A stretch of DNA of 64,000 bases from Larix kaempferi (Eukaryota; Streptophyta; Pinopsida; Pinales; Pinaceae). Location of the stretch: positions 13,704,001-13,768,000 of the forward strand of contig BSBM01000123.1 in the NCBI GenBank assembly GCA_027924585.1. Direction: 5' to 3'. Shown here piece after piece: positions 11,530 to 23,408 of the stretch (within the stretch, counting starts at the first letter, position 1; every line of letters starts with the position of its first letter). The position numbers and the translations under genes were made by a program. The notes beneath the pieces are model-generated. The model had not been told where the DNA came from and ran no database searches. It was given only the letters and a program-made list of their open reading frames with translations.

Positions 11530-12439
11530 AGGTATTTTCTGTGCGCTTTGGTATTCTTGTTTATTGCACAAAAACTAGTATATGTGCGACATGTACCCAT
11601 CCATATTGCGCAGATAGGTAACCTTATTTTGTATATATTTCTTCAAACTGGCATCAAGGCTTCATGATTTTTTCTTGACATCATCATGCTTCTTGTTTGA
11701 CATCAATGACAACACCAAAGTTCAACACTTCTCTACTTGAGAAATTTGCCCCTCCTTGCTGCTCCTTCTCTTTATTCACTTCTCTTCAGCTCTTGTCCTC
11801 TCTCTTCTCATTAAATGAATAATGAATGTGTATTTTTCCCTGGATCTCATTTTTATCTCTTCATTAAATGAAAGTACCCTAACTTCCTAGATGTAATGGT
11901 CAAGATTAAATATTAGACCAATAAGATCTATGGTTGTGATATAATTCATCATTATCACAACTTAAGTCACTTTATTCATTTAGTAAAGAAAAAATTCACT
12001 TCAACTTTATAAATATAAAGTTAATGTCTAGAGACCACTTTTATGTCCCCCACATGCTAAGACACCAAGACTATGTAGAAGACCTTCTCAGGTATAAACT
12101 CAACACATAGGCTGGCACTAACAAACATGAACATTGAAAAATAGGAAAAGGAGATAATCCAAATTTGACAAGAACAATCTTACCGACTGGGTTAAGCCAT
12201 GTTGTACCCTAAGCTTCGATCTTTGATTTAAGCTTTTGGAAAATAAGTTCTTGGTGATTAGTTTTGAGATTTTTTCTTGAAATAAGGATCCTTGGATACT
12301 TGAAGGAGGTCCAATTTAGATTGCCTTGAAAACCCTTGATTATGGATATTATTTGTAATAAGGTTGTTGATATATTCCATCCATATATATGACTTTTTCC
12401 ACTATCGACTTGTCCCCAAAGGCTTTAGTAAATATATCT

Positions 12440-13300
12440 AATACTTTTTTAAATATCTATGTTATAACTATAGAAGCTCCCCCCAATAGCAAGGTGTCAT
12501 CTGCAAATCAAGCATGATTGTTTGGCCTTACCCCTCTTGCTATTGGTATGCCATCTAGATCTCCATTTATTCTTTCACATTCTAATTTTCGACTTAGAAA
12601 TTCAACAATAATGATGTATAAGAAGGAGATAGAGGGAAACCTTGACGAATTCCTCTAGAGCATTTGAAAATTTTGGCAAGTTTGCCATTTACTAGTGGAG
12701 CTATCCATGGGCTACCGATACAAGCTTTTATCCATTTGATAAATGCTTCTGAGAATCCAAGTTTTTCCATTCTTGAGAAAAGGAAGCTAAACCTTATTTT
12801 ATCAAAGGCATTAATTAGATCAATTTTGATGACCATACCTTTGTATCCACGAGATTGGATAGAATGTATTGCTTCTTGTACCAATATTTTGTTATGAATT
12901 ATTTGTCTTTTTTCTATAAATCATCCTTGATTTGCTGAAATCATCTTTCTTAGGAGTGGCTTCAACTTAAGTTTATAAGATTTTTGTCAATATATTATAT
13001 GCTATGTTGCACAAGAATATAGTTCGAAATTTGGAGAAGGATGTGGGTCTAATTTATTTTGGAATCAATGCTAAAAAATAGGAGTTAGTTGCTCCTCCCT
13101 TTTTTTTCTCGGCCTCTTGTCCAATTCATCATTTTACAAAGATCTCTTTTGATGACGAACCAAGAATTTCTAAATAAATGAATTGTAAATCCATCATCCA
13201 TGGTGTCTTGTCTGACTCCAAACCCCATATGGCATCCACTAGATTTTCTTCAATTTATTTTTCTTAATTTTTTTTTCATTGACAATAATATAAGGGATGT
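12440..13300 (-). pseudogene. LINE reverse transcriptase domain
   Basis: The clearest block is the minus ORF 12594-12884: GYKGMVIKIDLINAFDKI is RT motif A (the aspartates of DLxxAFD), and SRGIRQGFPLSPSYTSLLL is motif B. Motif C is readable as FADDTLLLG near 12500-12530 in another frame, after a stop. The frame then leads to CSCLLVPAYVM at 12105, where the copia-like element interrupts it. Catalytic aspartates are still visible, but the frame is broken. Confidence 0.85.
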
Positions 13301-13779
13301 TTTGGAGCATTTCAGCCTACACTTCTCTATCTTTGGGTACTTTTTATGTGTACAATAGCTTAAAATGCTCATATTCTTCCATTTTTGTCCTCTCAAAATT
13401 AGTTAGTTGCAGTCCTTGTCAATTTGTTATTTCTTTAACACGATTTTTATTATGCCTGCCCCTTGCTTGCTTGTGGAAGAATTATGTGTTTTAATCCTCT
13501 GATTGCAACCAAAGACTTCTTGACTTAAGCCTCCAAATTTCTTTTTCCTTTCTCTTTATTTGGTGGCACTTGAGGCTAAGTTTTTATCTCTTCGATCATA
13601 CTGTATTTTTTTGTTTATTTTTTCTCTAGTGCATCTTGTAGCTTTTCTTGCTAGATTTCTAGCTCCTTCTCTTTCTCTGGAGCTTCATAGGACCTCTTTG
13701 TCGATTCTTTTAATGCAATTTTGACCATTTTCAACTTTGATTCCTAGGCAGAAATTGGAGATCCCTCGATTTTGGTTTC

Positions 13780-14585
13780 CTATGCATTTTGAATTTGATC
13801 CATAGCAGTTGAATCTTGCAACCAAAGGGGGTTAAATTGAAAAGGTATAGGTCCCAATTTTTTAGTAGCTTTGAGATTTAGAATAATGAGCTTATCATCA
13901 AAGAAGGTTAAATAATGGATCTTTGAAGTGTTACAAACATCCTCGAATAAAAAACTGTTATGTATCAAAAACCTGTCCAACCTAGTTGTTATATGTCCCA
14001 GCGCAATCCCTCTATTTGTCTAGGTGTACTTTCATTTTTTTTAGGACATCCATCACGCATCCATTAGATCCCAATCTGAAATAAGGTCTTCTAGGAACTC
14101 TCCGAATTGATCTCTAACATTTGAACCTCCTTTTCTTTCTTTTTGAGATATCATTGCATTCAAAATCACCAGCAACTATAGATTTGCTATTGAGATTTTT
14201 GGCTTTGAGCTCCTCAAAAGAGTTCCAAAAGGCCATTTTTTCCAATATTGAACTGGGGCATACACATTGCAAATCTTAAATATATTACATGCATATTTAC
14301 TTTCTAGGATCACCATTTTCCAATTTTTTGTTGCCTTTTGATCCAACATTCTCAAATTTATTGTGCTCCAAAACATGTATATTCCCCTTTAGGCACCCCT
14401 TTCACTAATTGCTAATCCTTCTCAGAATTTCCAAATTCTCACTATTGTTTCTTCTACTGCTTTTGCTTCCATCTTTGTCTCTTGGATGTGGAGAACTAAG
14501 GTTTTTTTTTCCTTTATGAGATCTTTCATTGCATTTGCTTTGAGTTTGCTACCCATTCCCCTACAACTCCAAGAGATGATAATCA
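13780..14585 (-). pseudogene. LINE endonuclease domain
   Basis: Minus-strand reading begins MIIISWSCRGMGSKLKA near 14580, matching the N-terminal NCRG motif of plant LINE AP endonucleases, followed by LHIQETKME (the catalytic-type QETK stretch) near 14490. Later pieces include KICNVYAPVQYWKK (about 14245-14285) and TTRLDRFLIHNSFLFEDV (about 13935-13995), equivalent to the family's SRLDRFL motif. The domain would nick target DNA to prime reverse transcription. In-frame stops make it inactive. Confidence 0.75.
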
Positions 14586-15043
14586 TTATTTATTGTGATG
14601 AGAGGGTGATGGCTCGTCATTTATTTCAAGCTTTTATTCCCTAGACTTTTGGTTGGTGCATTTCTAAATGAGTTTTCAATGGATGTTTTGTAGGCCTAGT
14701 GATTTTTCTTTAGCAACCATTTCTTCCCTTTTCAATCTTAGAGGCTTTCGCTCTTGCCTTTTAGATGAAAACCACTCTTCCTCTTATTCGTTTGTCTCCT
14801 CTTCCTGCTATTGTTGTGCCTTTCTTCTTGTCCTTATACCACCACTTAGGGTTTCTTTGATATAGTTTATTTCTGTCATGGGATCTTCTAGTATCCAAAC
14901 ATTTGTTTGTTTCTTGGAATTTATCTCTTCCAAGACTAGTAGGTTGTTTTCTCTTTCCATATGTTCCCACACTTCCCCTTCTTCTAAATTTGGTTTTGTC
15001 AATGGGTATTCCTCTATGATCCGAGAGAGGGATTGGAATTGAT

Positions 15044-15912
15044 TTGATTGTTGAGATGGGTTATTTGGAACCTTGCTTGACGACCCTATCGAACCACATG
15101 TTTTTGCTCTTTTCTTCACTTGTTGCTACTTATTTTCGACTTCTTGGGCTTGTGGGTGGCGGTTTTCTTGCTTACAATTCCTTGGAAAATCCCATATTCA
15201 TAACACACCTTGCACTTAAGGGAATTGATCATAGTATATTTTTTGTGTATGATTCCAACCATCCATTGACAAATTTATTGCTTCCAGGAGGCTCTTTTAT
15301 AAATCCACTTCCACACAAATTCTAGCACATACATACATTCCTCCCTTTGGTTCATATCTATCTGTACACTTTCCCAACATGTTCGCGATTGCCTTCATAT
15401 CCTCATCACTCCAAAAGTGTAGTGGAAGATTGAGAATTTGAACCTATTTTGGAATTGCTATCACAATGTCTTTCCCAAGGTCAAAATCAGTAGTCCATTT
15501 GTTAAGGTACATACCTCTTGGGCCCATGAAATAAGGTCCATTCCTAAAGATAAGGTCTCGATCTTCCTTGTTCTCAAAGTGGAAAGCATATAACGTTTGC
15601 CACAAAAATGTCAGTGTGGTTCAATCTTATTGAAGGGTGCTAGTTCTTGGATATCCATTTCTCCATGGCTCCTAGGGATGGTCGTAAACCTATGAACTGC
15701 CCAATCAACCCTCATTCAGATAGAGATAGCACCTTGTGCTTCAAATCTAGAGATGTTAACTTCACTTCTAGTATCATTGCTAACTTCACAAATTTAGATA
15801 ACATTGAAGATGAGGTGGAGGCTTTCTTCGACATGGCCATGATGGATTTGTAAGCCTCCTCATCGACAGAGGCCCGAGGGAGAACCACCCCTCTTGGCTC
15901 CATGATCAAGAG
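15044..15912 (-). pseudogene. LINE ORF1 (nucleic-acid-binding, DUF4283-like with CCHC knuckle)
   Basis: Starts with MEPRGVVLPRASVDEEAYKS (ATG at 15902, minus). Further on it shows ICVEVDL (about 15310) and then a decayed zinc-knuckle region readable as YDQFP then GHFPRNCKQEN-like residues near 15150-15230. The tail is basic and acidic (ORF at 14808-15119). This is the layout of plant LINE ORF1 proteins, which bind the element's RNA. Several stops separate the pieces. The 5' leader beyond 15912 contains a 7-bp hairpin (15972-15990). Confidence 0.65.
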
Positions 15913-15990
15913 GGAGAACTAGGGGAACACATGGGCTAGGGTTTGAGCATACATGGCATCAGCAGAGAAGAGCGGTTATGCCTTAACCGC

Positions 15991-17130
15991 CTCTTATTTT
16001 TACCATTCATATATTTGTAAGCCTGTTATGATGGATTTGAAGCAACAAATTGCTTAGAAGAGGCTCTAATATCTAGTTCTACATTTGACAACTATTGCAA
16101 AGATTTCATGCTTTGTGGTACTTCTTTGGCTTCTCATTGTTATCTATGTGATAAGTGATGTTACAAACTATCTTGCAATAAGGAATATCTCTATGTTGAA
16201 TTTCCTTCACAATAATATTATTTTTCCTAATAATGGAGATGAGACTACTTCCTAAGGATACAAGTACAATGCCCTTGAACTATTTCTTATTTGATATTTC
16301 TTGGGATGGTTTTGTGTTATATAATCTGAGTCTTAATGGTTTTATTTACTATTATTTATGTCCAAAAGGAGTAGAATTTATACAAACCATTTTCTACTAT
16401 CCTAATACCTATATGAGTTATAGGTTGGAGCCTCAAAATATTGTCCTTCACAAATACCAAACAACATTTAAAAACTTGAATTTCATGTGAAATTTCTTTA
16501 CATCAAAATACTTGACCAACATTTCAAATTTGTACACTTACAACATCATCAAAGGAAATAATAAGGCCTTGAAAGTTGAAAAGGAAGAGAAGATTACTTT
16601 GATGGCCACCCTGGATTGGTTTGAAATGTCAATCTTACTAGATTACAAGCAGTTTACTTAGAAAAACATTTCACATAAGGTTGCTTCAATGTTTGGTTTA
16701 ACCTTTTAAACATGACCACATCCATCATCTCTCTTAAGAGTCCCCATTTCTAGCATATTCCATGATTGCCTCCAATACTTGTTAATCTTTCATGTCAATA
16801 CTAATAGCATTTACAATATTATTAGAAGCATTTGTAACATTCAAACATTTTTATTTTTATTTTGAACATTCGACCTTTTTTTTCCTAATCAATGTAGGAT
16901 TGTAAGCTTCCTCTAATTACCATGGCCCACCTGTATAATTTTTGTGGGGAGTGATGAATTAGTTTGTTGTCTCTTCTATTTTTTGTTCCCATGAAATGCA
17001 TGATGGGAAACTCTATGGACACTTCCCCTCATTTCAAGGATGGTACCAAGGATAAACTATTCAATTGCAGTTTTGGTAACCTAACCTGAAGTGGACATTA
17101 AGTGAGGCCCACAATATTCATAAAGACAGC
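15991..17130. other. No recognisable gene
   Basis: AT-rich sequence upstream of the LINE, with only short unremarkable reading frames (for example 16233-16490). No repeat boundary was found. Confidence 0.4.
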
Positions 17131-17131
17131 C

Positions 17132-17205
17132 AGCCTAGGGACTTGACTCTATGACCTCCTACTTGCAATTCACAATGCTCAACCACTCGAGCTAAGCCAC
17201 CAGAC
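17132..17205 (-). repeat. tRNA-derived SINE head or tRNA pseudogene
   Basis: On the minus strand GGTGGCTTAGCTCGAGTGG carries a good A box (TAGCTCGAGTGG, 17183-17194), followed about 35 nt later by AGTCAAGTCCC, a B-box-like word (17138-17148). A cloverleaf does not close well, which favours a SINE over a live tRNA gene. Confidence 0.5.
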
Positions 17206-18726
17206 TTGTCGTCTCTCCTCCTTACAATATGATGCATTAAATTCATCATAAACTACTCTTGGATGACCTTTTAATATCTAAAGCATGTACTCTTTTCCTA
17301 TGATTTTGTCCATGTAGGGGAAAGGTGACCAAGGAGCTAGTTAAATTGTTGGATGACAATGAGAACATCATGGGTACTTGATGTAACAAGTATAAATGTA
17401 GTATTTTATTTATTTATTGTACTTGTGAAAGAGTACAATGTTGACAAATGGTCTTCTAGTTCCTTTTACACAATGACGCATAATTGATTGAAAATGAAAT
17501 TGGATTTAATTTATGATGGAGATATTGGATCACAAGCAACTCTCAAATTTGGGTGATCTTATAGGGTTTATAGCATCTGATTTGTAAACTGCATTGGATA
17601 TTTTAATGGTGGTCTCACTAAAACATATTTTAAATTTATGGTTACCACAATGAACCTGTGCTTTGATTACACAACTATCATTTATATTTTCAATGCTTTA
17701 ATAGAAATAAAAACACACCATTTGGATTGTTTAACCACCATGAAATTAAAAATAGAACTAGAATATCAAAAACACACATTAAAGCACAATAAAAATGCCC
17801 TGGGATACGATGGAGATTATAATATAGATTACAAAGTTGTCCAAGTTTGTTGCGAAGATATGAAACACTATGGTCTTATATAGTCCTCTATAGATTACTT
17901 CTCTCTCTTTTCTATGTTCTTATATCTTCCACAATTGCTTCTCATACTATGGAACAACAACGGTGGCTAAATAAAGTGAACCCTTTCCCCTCCTTCCGCT
18001 ACGTTTTTGATAGCTAGAACTAGGGTTAAGCTCAAGGTTTTAGAACCCTCTTGGAATCTCCATGATGCTTCTAGAAGTCTTTAGTGGATTCCCATACATT
18101 ACTAGCTCATGTTTGAGTGATTATGAACTTAATAGTTACCACTTGGACCTACAAGGAATAATTGGACCATTACATTGTAGGGGGCATAACTTTTGCATAC
18201 AATCTTTGTTTGACAAAAATGAGCGACATTTGGAAATTCATTGGCTCATAGAGTGCAGTGAGGACCTTTAGGGAATATGTCATGAAGGTATGAAACCCAA
18301 AAATTCCACCACTTTGACCCAAACTAAAGGATTTATAGTGTTGATATGTTAGTGTAGTGTTTTGGATCTAACCCAAACTGACACTTCTAGGTTCCAAAAA
18401 TTATCTTTCCTGTTTCAAATCCTCAATAAAGTCATATGGTAACAATGTAGACCTATTTTGGATCATTCTTCCCCATTCTTGGAGGCTTTTGATCTCCAAA
18501 TGTTTTAGTTGTGAAGGCGATGAGGACAAAAAATCTCCAACTTTCTCTTTGGAATGCCATTTGGATTTGGCTGGTAGTTGTCCCTTTAGTCCCACCTAGA
18601 AAAGTTCTTGTTGACCCCATGTAATTTTGATCTTGTTATGCAAAGTCATATTCTTTGGTAACTTTGATTGTGCATCTAATGTGAAATCTTACTTGGAAAG
18701 TATGACGTGGCCCTCTTCATCCTTAT
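17206..18726. other. No recognisable gene
   Basis: Repeat-poor AT-rich sequence. Short frames such as 17638-17883 and 18062-18271 lack recognisable motifs. Confidence 0.4.
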
Positions 18727-19709
18727 TGTAATACCCTAGTTTTGACCCTTGGCATATATTAAATCAGATTTTGTTAAATGATGTAAATATACTAGTAAAG
18801 ATTCCTTATGCAGAGCTTAAGGCCAAGGCCCGACTAGTGAATGACTGAGCATATACGAAATAGATATCCATATATGGATTGTGTATTAGGCTTTCCATGG
18901 TTACTTAAAGCTACATAATTTTTTATGTTGGAATATAATAAAATGGTCCAAGATGGTTGTTTATAGAGTAGTAAAGGGACTATGATTCCACTATAGGGGG
19001 AGGGGAAAGGGCACCTATGGAAAATAAATCATCTTTTTCCAAGTGTTAGCCTTAGAACTCATTTATTTTCTACCATGTGCCTTAAATAAGCCATTTACCT
19101 CCTTTGACTTATTGAACTCAACCATGTAGTTAGTGAAGCATGGGTTGAATATATTCCTTATGACAATTGTAAGAGTCCTTCATTCTATGGTTAGAAGTAA
19201 TGCCAACTATCTTTTCATCGATTCTCTCCTTTCCATTGGACTCTATCGCTCATTCTCCATGCAAAAGTTCATGCTCTATGTGGCCCATGCTATCCTCTCC
19301 ATATTGCCAACAATTACCAGGTTGAGAAATTAACAAAAACCAATGTTGTGAAGAGAAGATTGCAAACATTAGAGTGAAGAATGATGGTTGTAGGTAAGCA
19401 TAGAGGTTGGGAAATCTAGGAAACCTAAACCCATTGTACATTTGTTTCTCTTTGGATGCTCGAGAAGACAGGTATTGATTTTACATGTAATTCTCTAAAA
19501 GCATACAACAAATTGGACTCTTTATGCACACACTGAAGAGCATTATAAGGGAAGGGTTCTCTAAGGGATTATTGAGTAGAGAAAGGTTAGGCATTCCTTG
19601 TGTTGTGTGAGGAAATGGAAGAGAGTTCCATGGCTGTGATAGCTAAATGAGATGCTTGTGATTCTCTATGGTGATCAAATTGTCTAAGCATTAGAGAAAA
19701 TGGGTTGGG

Positions 19710-19712
<3 letters not shown>

Positions 19713-19750
<38 letters not shown>
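19713..19750 (+). repeat. AG dinucleotide microsatellite
   Basis: About 19 uninterrupted AG units inside the gypsy LTR. Confidence 0.95.
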
Positions 19751-19753
<3 letters not shown>

Positions 19754-19828
19754 CCTATAGTTGTTTCCTTCACCCTGGTGACCTCATAGCCTTGCTTGGC
19801 GGTGGTATATGCAACAAGTACCTGCGAC

Positions 19829-20869
19829 CAATGTTATCGGAACCGGCAAAACCGGCCGGTCAGACCGGTTCACAGGCTTGGCCGGTCTGGTCCGGGCAAA
19901 AAAATTTGAAAACCGGAATTTTTTTCAAACCGGCCGGTTCCGAACCGGCCGGTCCGTACCCTGCCGTACGACCGCGGCCTGGGGACCCACGGATTTCAAA
20001 TTTAAAAAAAAAAAAACAAAACTTAATGTTAATTATTGTGCTTTTCCTTTGCTTGTTTGTGGAAAAGAAGGCATTTCAAACAAGACAGAAGGCATTTCAA
20101 ACAAGAAGCTCATTATCAGCTATCAGGATTGTAGCCAGACTTTGCTCCTAAGCATTATCAGAAAGCATAAATAATAAAGTGCATAATTTTCCATTGCATG
20201 CTTTTGACGACTAGCTACAGCTACCACGCAAACATCTGATCTGATTAACTATTCATAAACATGCATGACCAAGCAACACAGTAAGCCCATCAAGGATATC
20301 CTTGTCCAATCCAAAGATTCCCATATAAACATTATTGCATTCCTCCACTGACCATCTCCTCCTAAGTTGACCAGCTTAAATATGTTGACACAACAGGTGA
20401 ATCTCCCTCAATATTTTGACATTTAACAGAATGTATCAGGATACTTCCACAGCTGAAGGCTAGTTAAGAAATGCATATTCCTATATTTAGATTTAGGGTA
20501 GTGGCATATGATCAGTTTATACTTTATTGTTATTCATTAGTACTATGGTTTATTTTTGGATTGTAGTGGCCATTTAGAGCCTCTTTGTTGATGTACTTTG
20601 GTTCAGAACCTCAGAGATGTATTGCACTAGGTGTTATTTTGGTTATTTGCACCCATATTTGCTATATATATGAGAAACTCTGCATATTTGTGTATTAATG
20701 GTTTGGATTCATATGTATGCACATGAATATATATGTTTTTTTTACAAAATATGAATATTTTATGTATTTTTTAGTCGGCCGGTTTTTTACCCGGTTTTTT
20801 GCCGGTTCCGGTCCGGTTCACATTTTGGGCTTCGCCGGTTCGATGACCGGTCCGGTTCCGATAACATTG
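19829..20869. mobile_element. Non-autonomous hAT element with AACCGG subterminal repeats
   Basis: It has perfect 18-bp terminal inverted repeats, CAATGTTATCGGAACCGG at 19829-19846 and its complement at 20852-20869, flanked by an exact 8-bp target duplication CCTGCGAC (19821-19828, 20870-20877). Both are hallmarks of the hAT superfamily. The first 160 and last 110 bp are packed with AACCGG/CCGGTT words in both orientations. The middle is AT-rich and noncoding. Confidence 0.92.
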
Positions 20870-21217
20870 CCTGCGACTAGGTGGAAAATCACTCTTACAC
20901 GACTATTTTCTTAGATTTTTTAATCTAAACTATAAGTGTTTATCATTGTCTATAAATATACAAAATTTATGTTTATTTTTTATTATGAGAATCCCTTTAT
21001 TATGCGTGTTGTGTATGTCAATCTATTTGTGTTCCACTCCATTTTATTTTATGCACCTACACATACATTTTATTAAATTTTGGTACTCACGGGATGCTCA
21101 AGCAGTTCTAAATTCAAATAATGGCCTCTATGGGATGGAATTTGAAAGTTGAGATTCATACCTACTCATCCAGAGGCCGAAATGTTATGTGGGTGCATTA
21201 CATTGTGGTATGAAAGC

Positions 21218-23400
21218 TCTTGGTTACATTATTGGGACCCTATGGGTCAGAATCAGAATCTATAGGAAGATATCAGAGTTTATATGCAAAGTGTTTGATG
21301 AAATGTCCCTAAGAAATTCATGATTTCTATTCACCAAATGGTATTTTGACAAAGCCACGAGCTAGATATTGTTAGCTATGGACAAATGTCAAAATATAGT
21401 CTAAGAATTTTTTTCAAAATAAGTAAAAGTAACAATTATGTTAGTTATTAGAAGTTCAATTTTCCAAACCATGGGGTTGTAGTTCTATTTGAGAGACAAA
21501 GGATGATAAAAAAATAGAGAGTTCAACCATCAAACCTGATGGTGTGAATCAAGCCAAAGTTTAAGGCCACAGTTATGCCACGGATAGATGAGATTAAATC
21601 TGTTGGTTCAAATTGACGACTATCTATTGCTTACGGGATTCCAATTTTTTGGAAATACCATTGAATGACCAAGATTAATTTGGGCCATTGAGATTGATGA
21701 CCCATAAGCTCTCACGCTAAATGGTTCAAGTGGGAGGAGAGAGAAAAGTGGAGAATGTGAACAATTCAAATCTTATCGCACTAATTAGATCGACGACCAA
21801 GGAATGACCGCGAAAGGAGTTAAGGAGAGAGAAGGTATGATGGAAGTTGCAGCGTGAATGGTTAAGATATTTTCATGTTAATTAGACTCACACTCCACAT
21901 CTCTATAGCTGGACCATATTATCAAGGTTCCAAAAAGGTAAGGGTAGCACAAACGACTACGATTAGTGGGCTCTCAAGCTCTATAGTCGACATTGTTCAC
22001 GTAGGGAGGTTTCATTGGGGTCTCAAGAAGTGAAAGACAATGTGAAAAACCACGATTTGGTCGAAGATATGATATTTATGGCTTAGATCACTTATGAGAT
22101 CATGTGAAAGGTAAAGGTGGCAGATATGACCTTGCCACAAATGGTGAAGAATTTATAGGGATGGGAGATCTGCATATGAGATTTACTTGGGAGTTTTCTT
22201 TCTGTACTGTTAAAAATTGTGGTGCATAGAATCCTTGAGGGACTGATGACATGGACCAATGGACTAAAGGTAAATGACATGTAAAAACCCAGGGATGCCA
22301 TGCAGAATCCAAGTGGGTATCATGCCACATCATCACACCCACATGTCATGCAACGACAACAAGTATAAAGTATAAAATATAAATATAAATACATTAAGTT
22401 TGGCATCGTTTTCTTGTTTTGGACATAACAAGAGTATATTTAGTATGATTTTGACGAAATTTCAGGGGTGAGTCCATAATGTGAAGGAATACAAAAGTGT
22501 CAATAAGGGTGGACGGTTTATTCAATCTCAAATTTCTAGAAACTCATGATTAATGGTTTTTGAAGATCTTGATCAAACACCTTGCTAGAAACCATGTTGA
22601 TGATGCAATTTGGAAAGTGCAGTTCATGAGTAGGCATGGAAAAACACATTATAACATTTGATGAAATTCCAAAGGGTTTGGAATGGAGATGCATAAATAT
22701 ACCAAAATTCACTATTTCTGGAGACTTTTTGGTGATTTTGAAAACCTTAAAAAGTGATCTAAGAATTCAAAAATGAAAATTTAACTTTACTCAACATTTC
22801 ACCTTCTTGGCAATCTAAACATTTTGTTCAAGTGAAAATTTCTCGATAATGCTCAGTTTGAAAGATAATATATTTTTGACAAATATTCTAAGTCTAGAAT
22901 AATGTCAAAAAGACAAAGTAATAAATTCTAGAAATTTATAGAAATTATCTAGAGTATCGGATCAATGATTTGAAAGTTGTTGAGTACTCACTATCATAAT
23001 TGTTATCGGCACTTAATACAAACATTTTCCTTGTTCTCCCTAGATTTTCTTTCACAGGTGGTAAAAAGAAAAGTGTAAGAATTTGACAAAATTGGTAATA
23101 ATGGAGGACTGTAACTTATAACTCCAAACTCATATTGAGTATGTCCATGGATATTGGAGTTAATCAAAGGAGAATGAATGTGAATAATTAGATTATGAAG
23201 AAGTACTTGAGATATTTTCAGAGTAGAACATACAAGAGACTGTAGCCTTGATTTGACAAAAAATGTCAATATGGGTATTTCTAGAACACATGAAAAAATA
23301 ATTTTATATTACTCTAAGAGTATAATGCAACTAACAAGTGTAATTATATTAACACTTTTGCAAATATAGTTTTATATCCAGGGCAACTAAGGCTGGATTT
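21218..23400. other. Leader region of gypsy element, no recognisable gene
   Basis: About 2.2 kb between the primer-binding-like site and the Gag start. Only short frames are present. It is longer than a normal leader, so a decayed insertion may be hidden here, but no ends were found. Confidence 0.35.
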
Positions 23401-23408
23401 CAAAATAG

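Larger units (their letters stand above)
9952..11727 (+). mobile_element. Solo LTR nested in the copia-like LTR
   Basis: Flanked by CTTCT at 9947-9951 and 11728-11732; the uninterrupted left LTR has this word once. The insertion starts TATTGGAATTC (probably TG changed to TA) and ends TTCAACA. It contains a TATA box (TATAAAAG, 10426-10433) and polyadenylation words AATAAA (11253-11258, 11272-11277), as expected for a plus-oriented LTR. There is no coding sequence, so it is a solo LTR of about 1.3 kb plus a MITE. Its upstream half carries a periodic hairpin array (10140-10397). A TGATACT...AGTATCA inverted pair flanks a G-run near 9967-9996. Confidence 0.7.
6781..12105 (-). mobile_element. Copia-like retrotransposon with gag and protease only
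   Basis: The LTRs are 6781-7752 and 9345-12105 (the latter enlarged by a nested insertion); both run TGTAAATT...CAACA on the plus strand. Five-base target duplications CATAG sit at 6776-6780 and 12106-12110. The primer binding site (9333-9344) matches the 3' end of initiator tRNA-Met, and a purine tract borders the other LTR (7753-7761 region). The internal part is only 1.6 kb and encodes Gag and an aspartic protease. Integrase, reverse transcriptase and RNase H are absent, so the element needed enzymes supplied in trans. This resembles the TR-GAG type of non-autonomous element. Confidence 0.85.
9345..12105 (-). repeat. LTR (5' LTR of the copia-like element) with nested insertion
   Basis: Starts TGTAAATTTT next to the primer binding site and ends CTCAACA before the CATAG duplication. 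The segment 9952-11727 is foreign. Without it, and one CTTCT copy, the repeat matches the 972-bp left LTR. Confidence 0.88.
4980..15990 (-). mobile_element. L1-type LINE, degenerate, interrupted by a copia-like element
   Basis: A near full-length plant L1-like retrotransposon on the minus strand, occupying about 15990-12106 and 6780-4980 once the copia-like insertion (6781-12105) is removed. In transcription order it shows ORF1 with a CCHC knuckle, an AP-type endonuclease, reverse transcriptase, a zf-RVT region and a C-terminal RNase H. Removing the insertion and one copy of its CATAG duplication restores one continuous reading frame through the junction (CLLVPAYVMNKIRKEL). That shows the two halves are one element. 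Stops and frameshifts are scattered throughout, so it is long dead. The 3' end near 4980 is approximate. Confidence 0.85.
18727..21202 (+). repeat. Probable gypsy 5' LTR with nested hAT element
   Basis: Begins TGTAATACCC, a common start of plant gypsy LTRs, and ends GCATTACA, so the ends form TGTAAT/ATTACA. It is followed four bases later by a primer-binding-like site. With the hAT insertion and its duplication removed, it is about 1.43 kb. No second LTR copy is available to confirm the limits. Confidence 0.55.
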
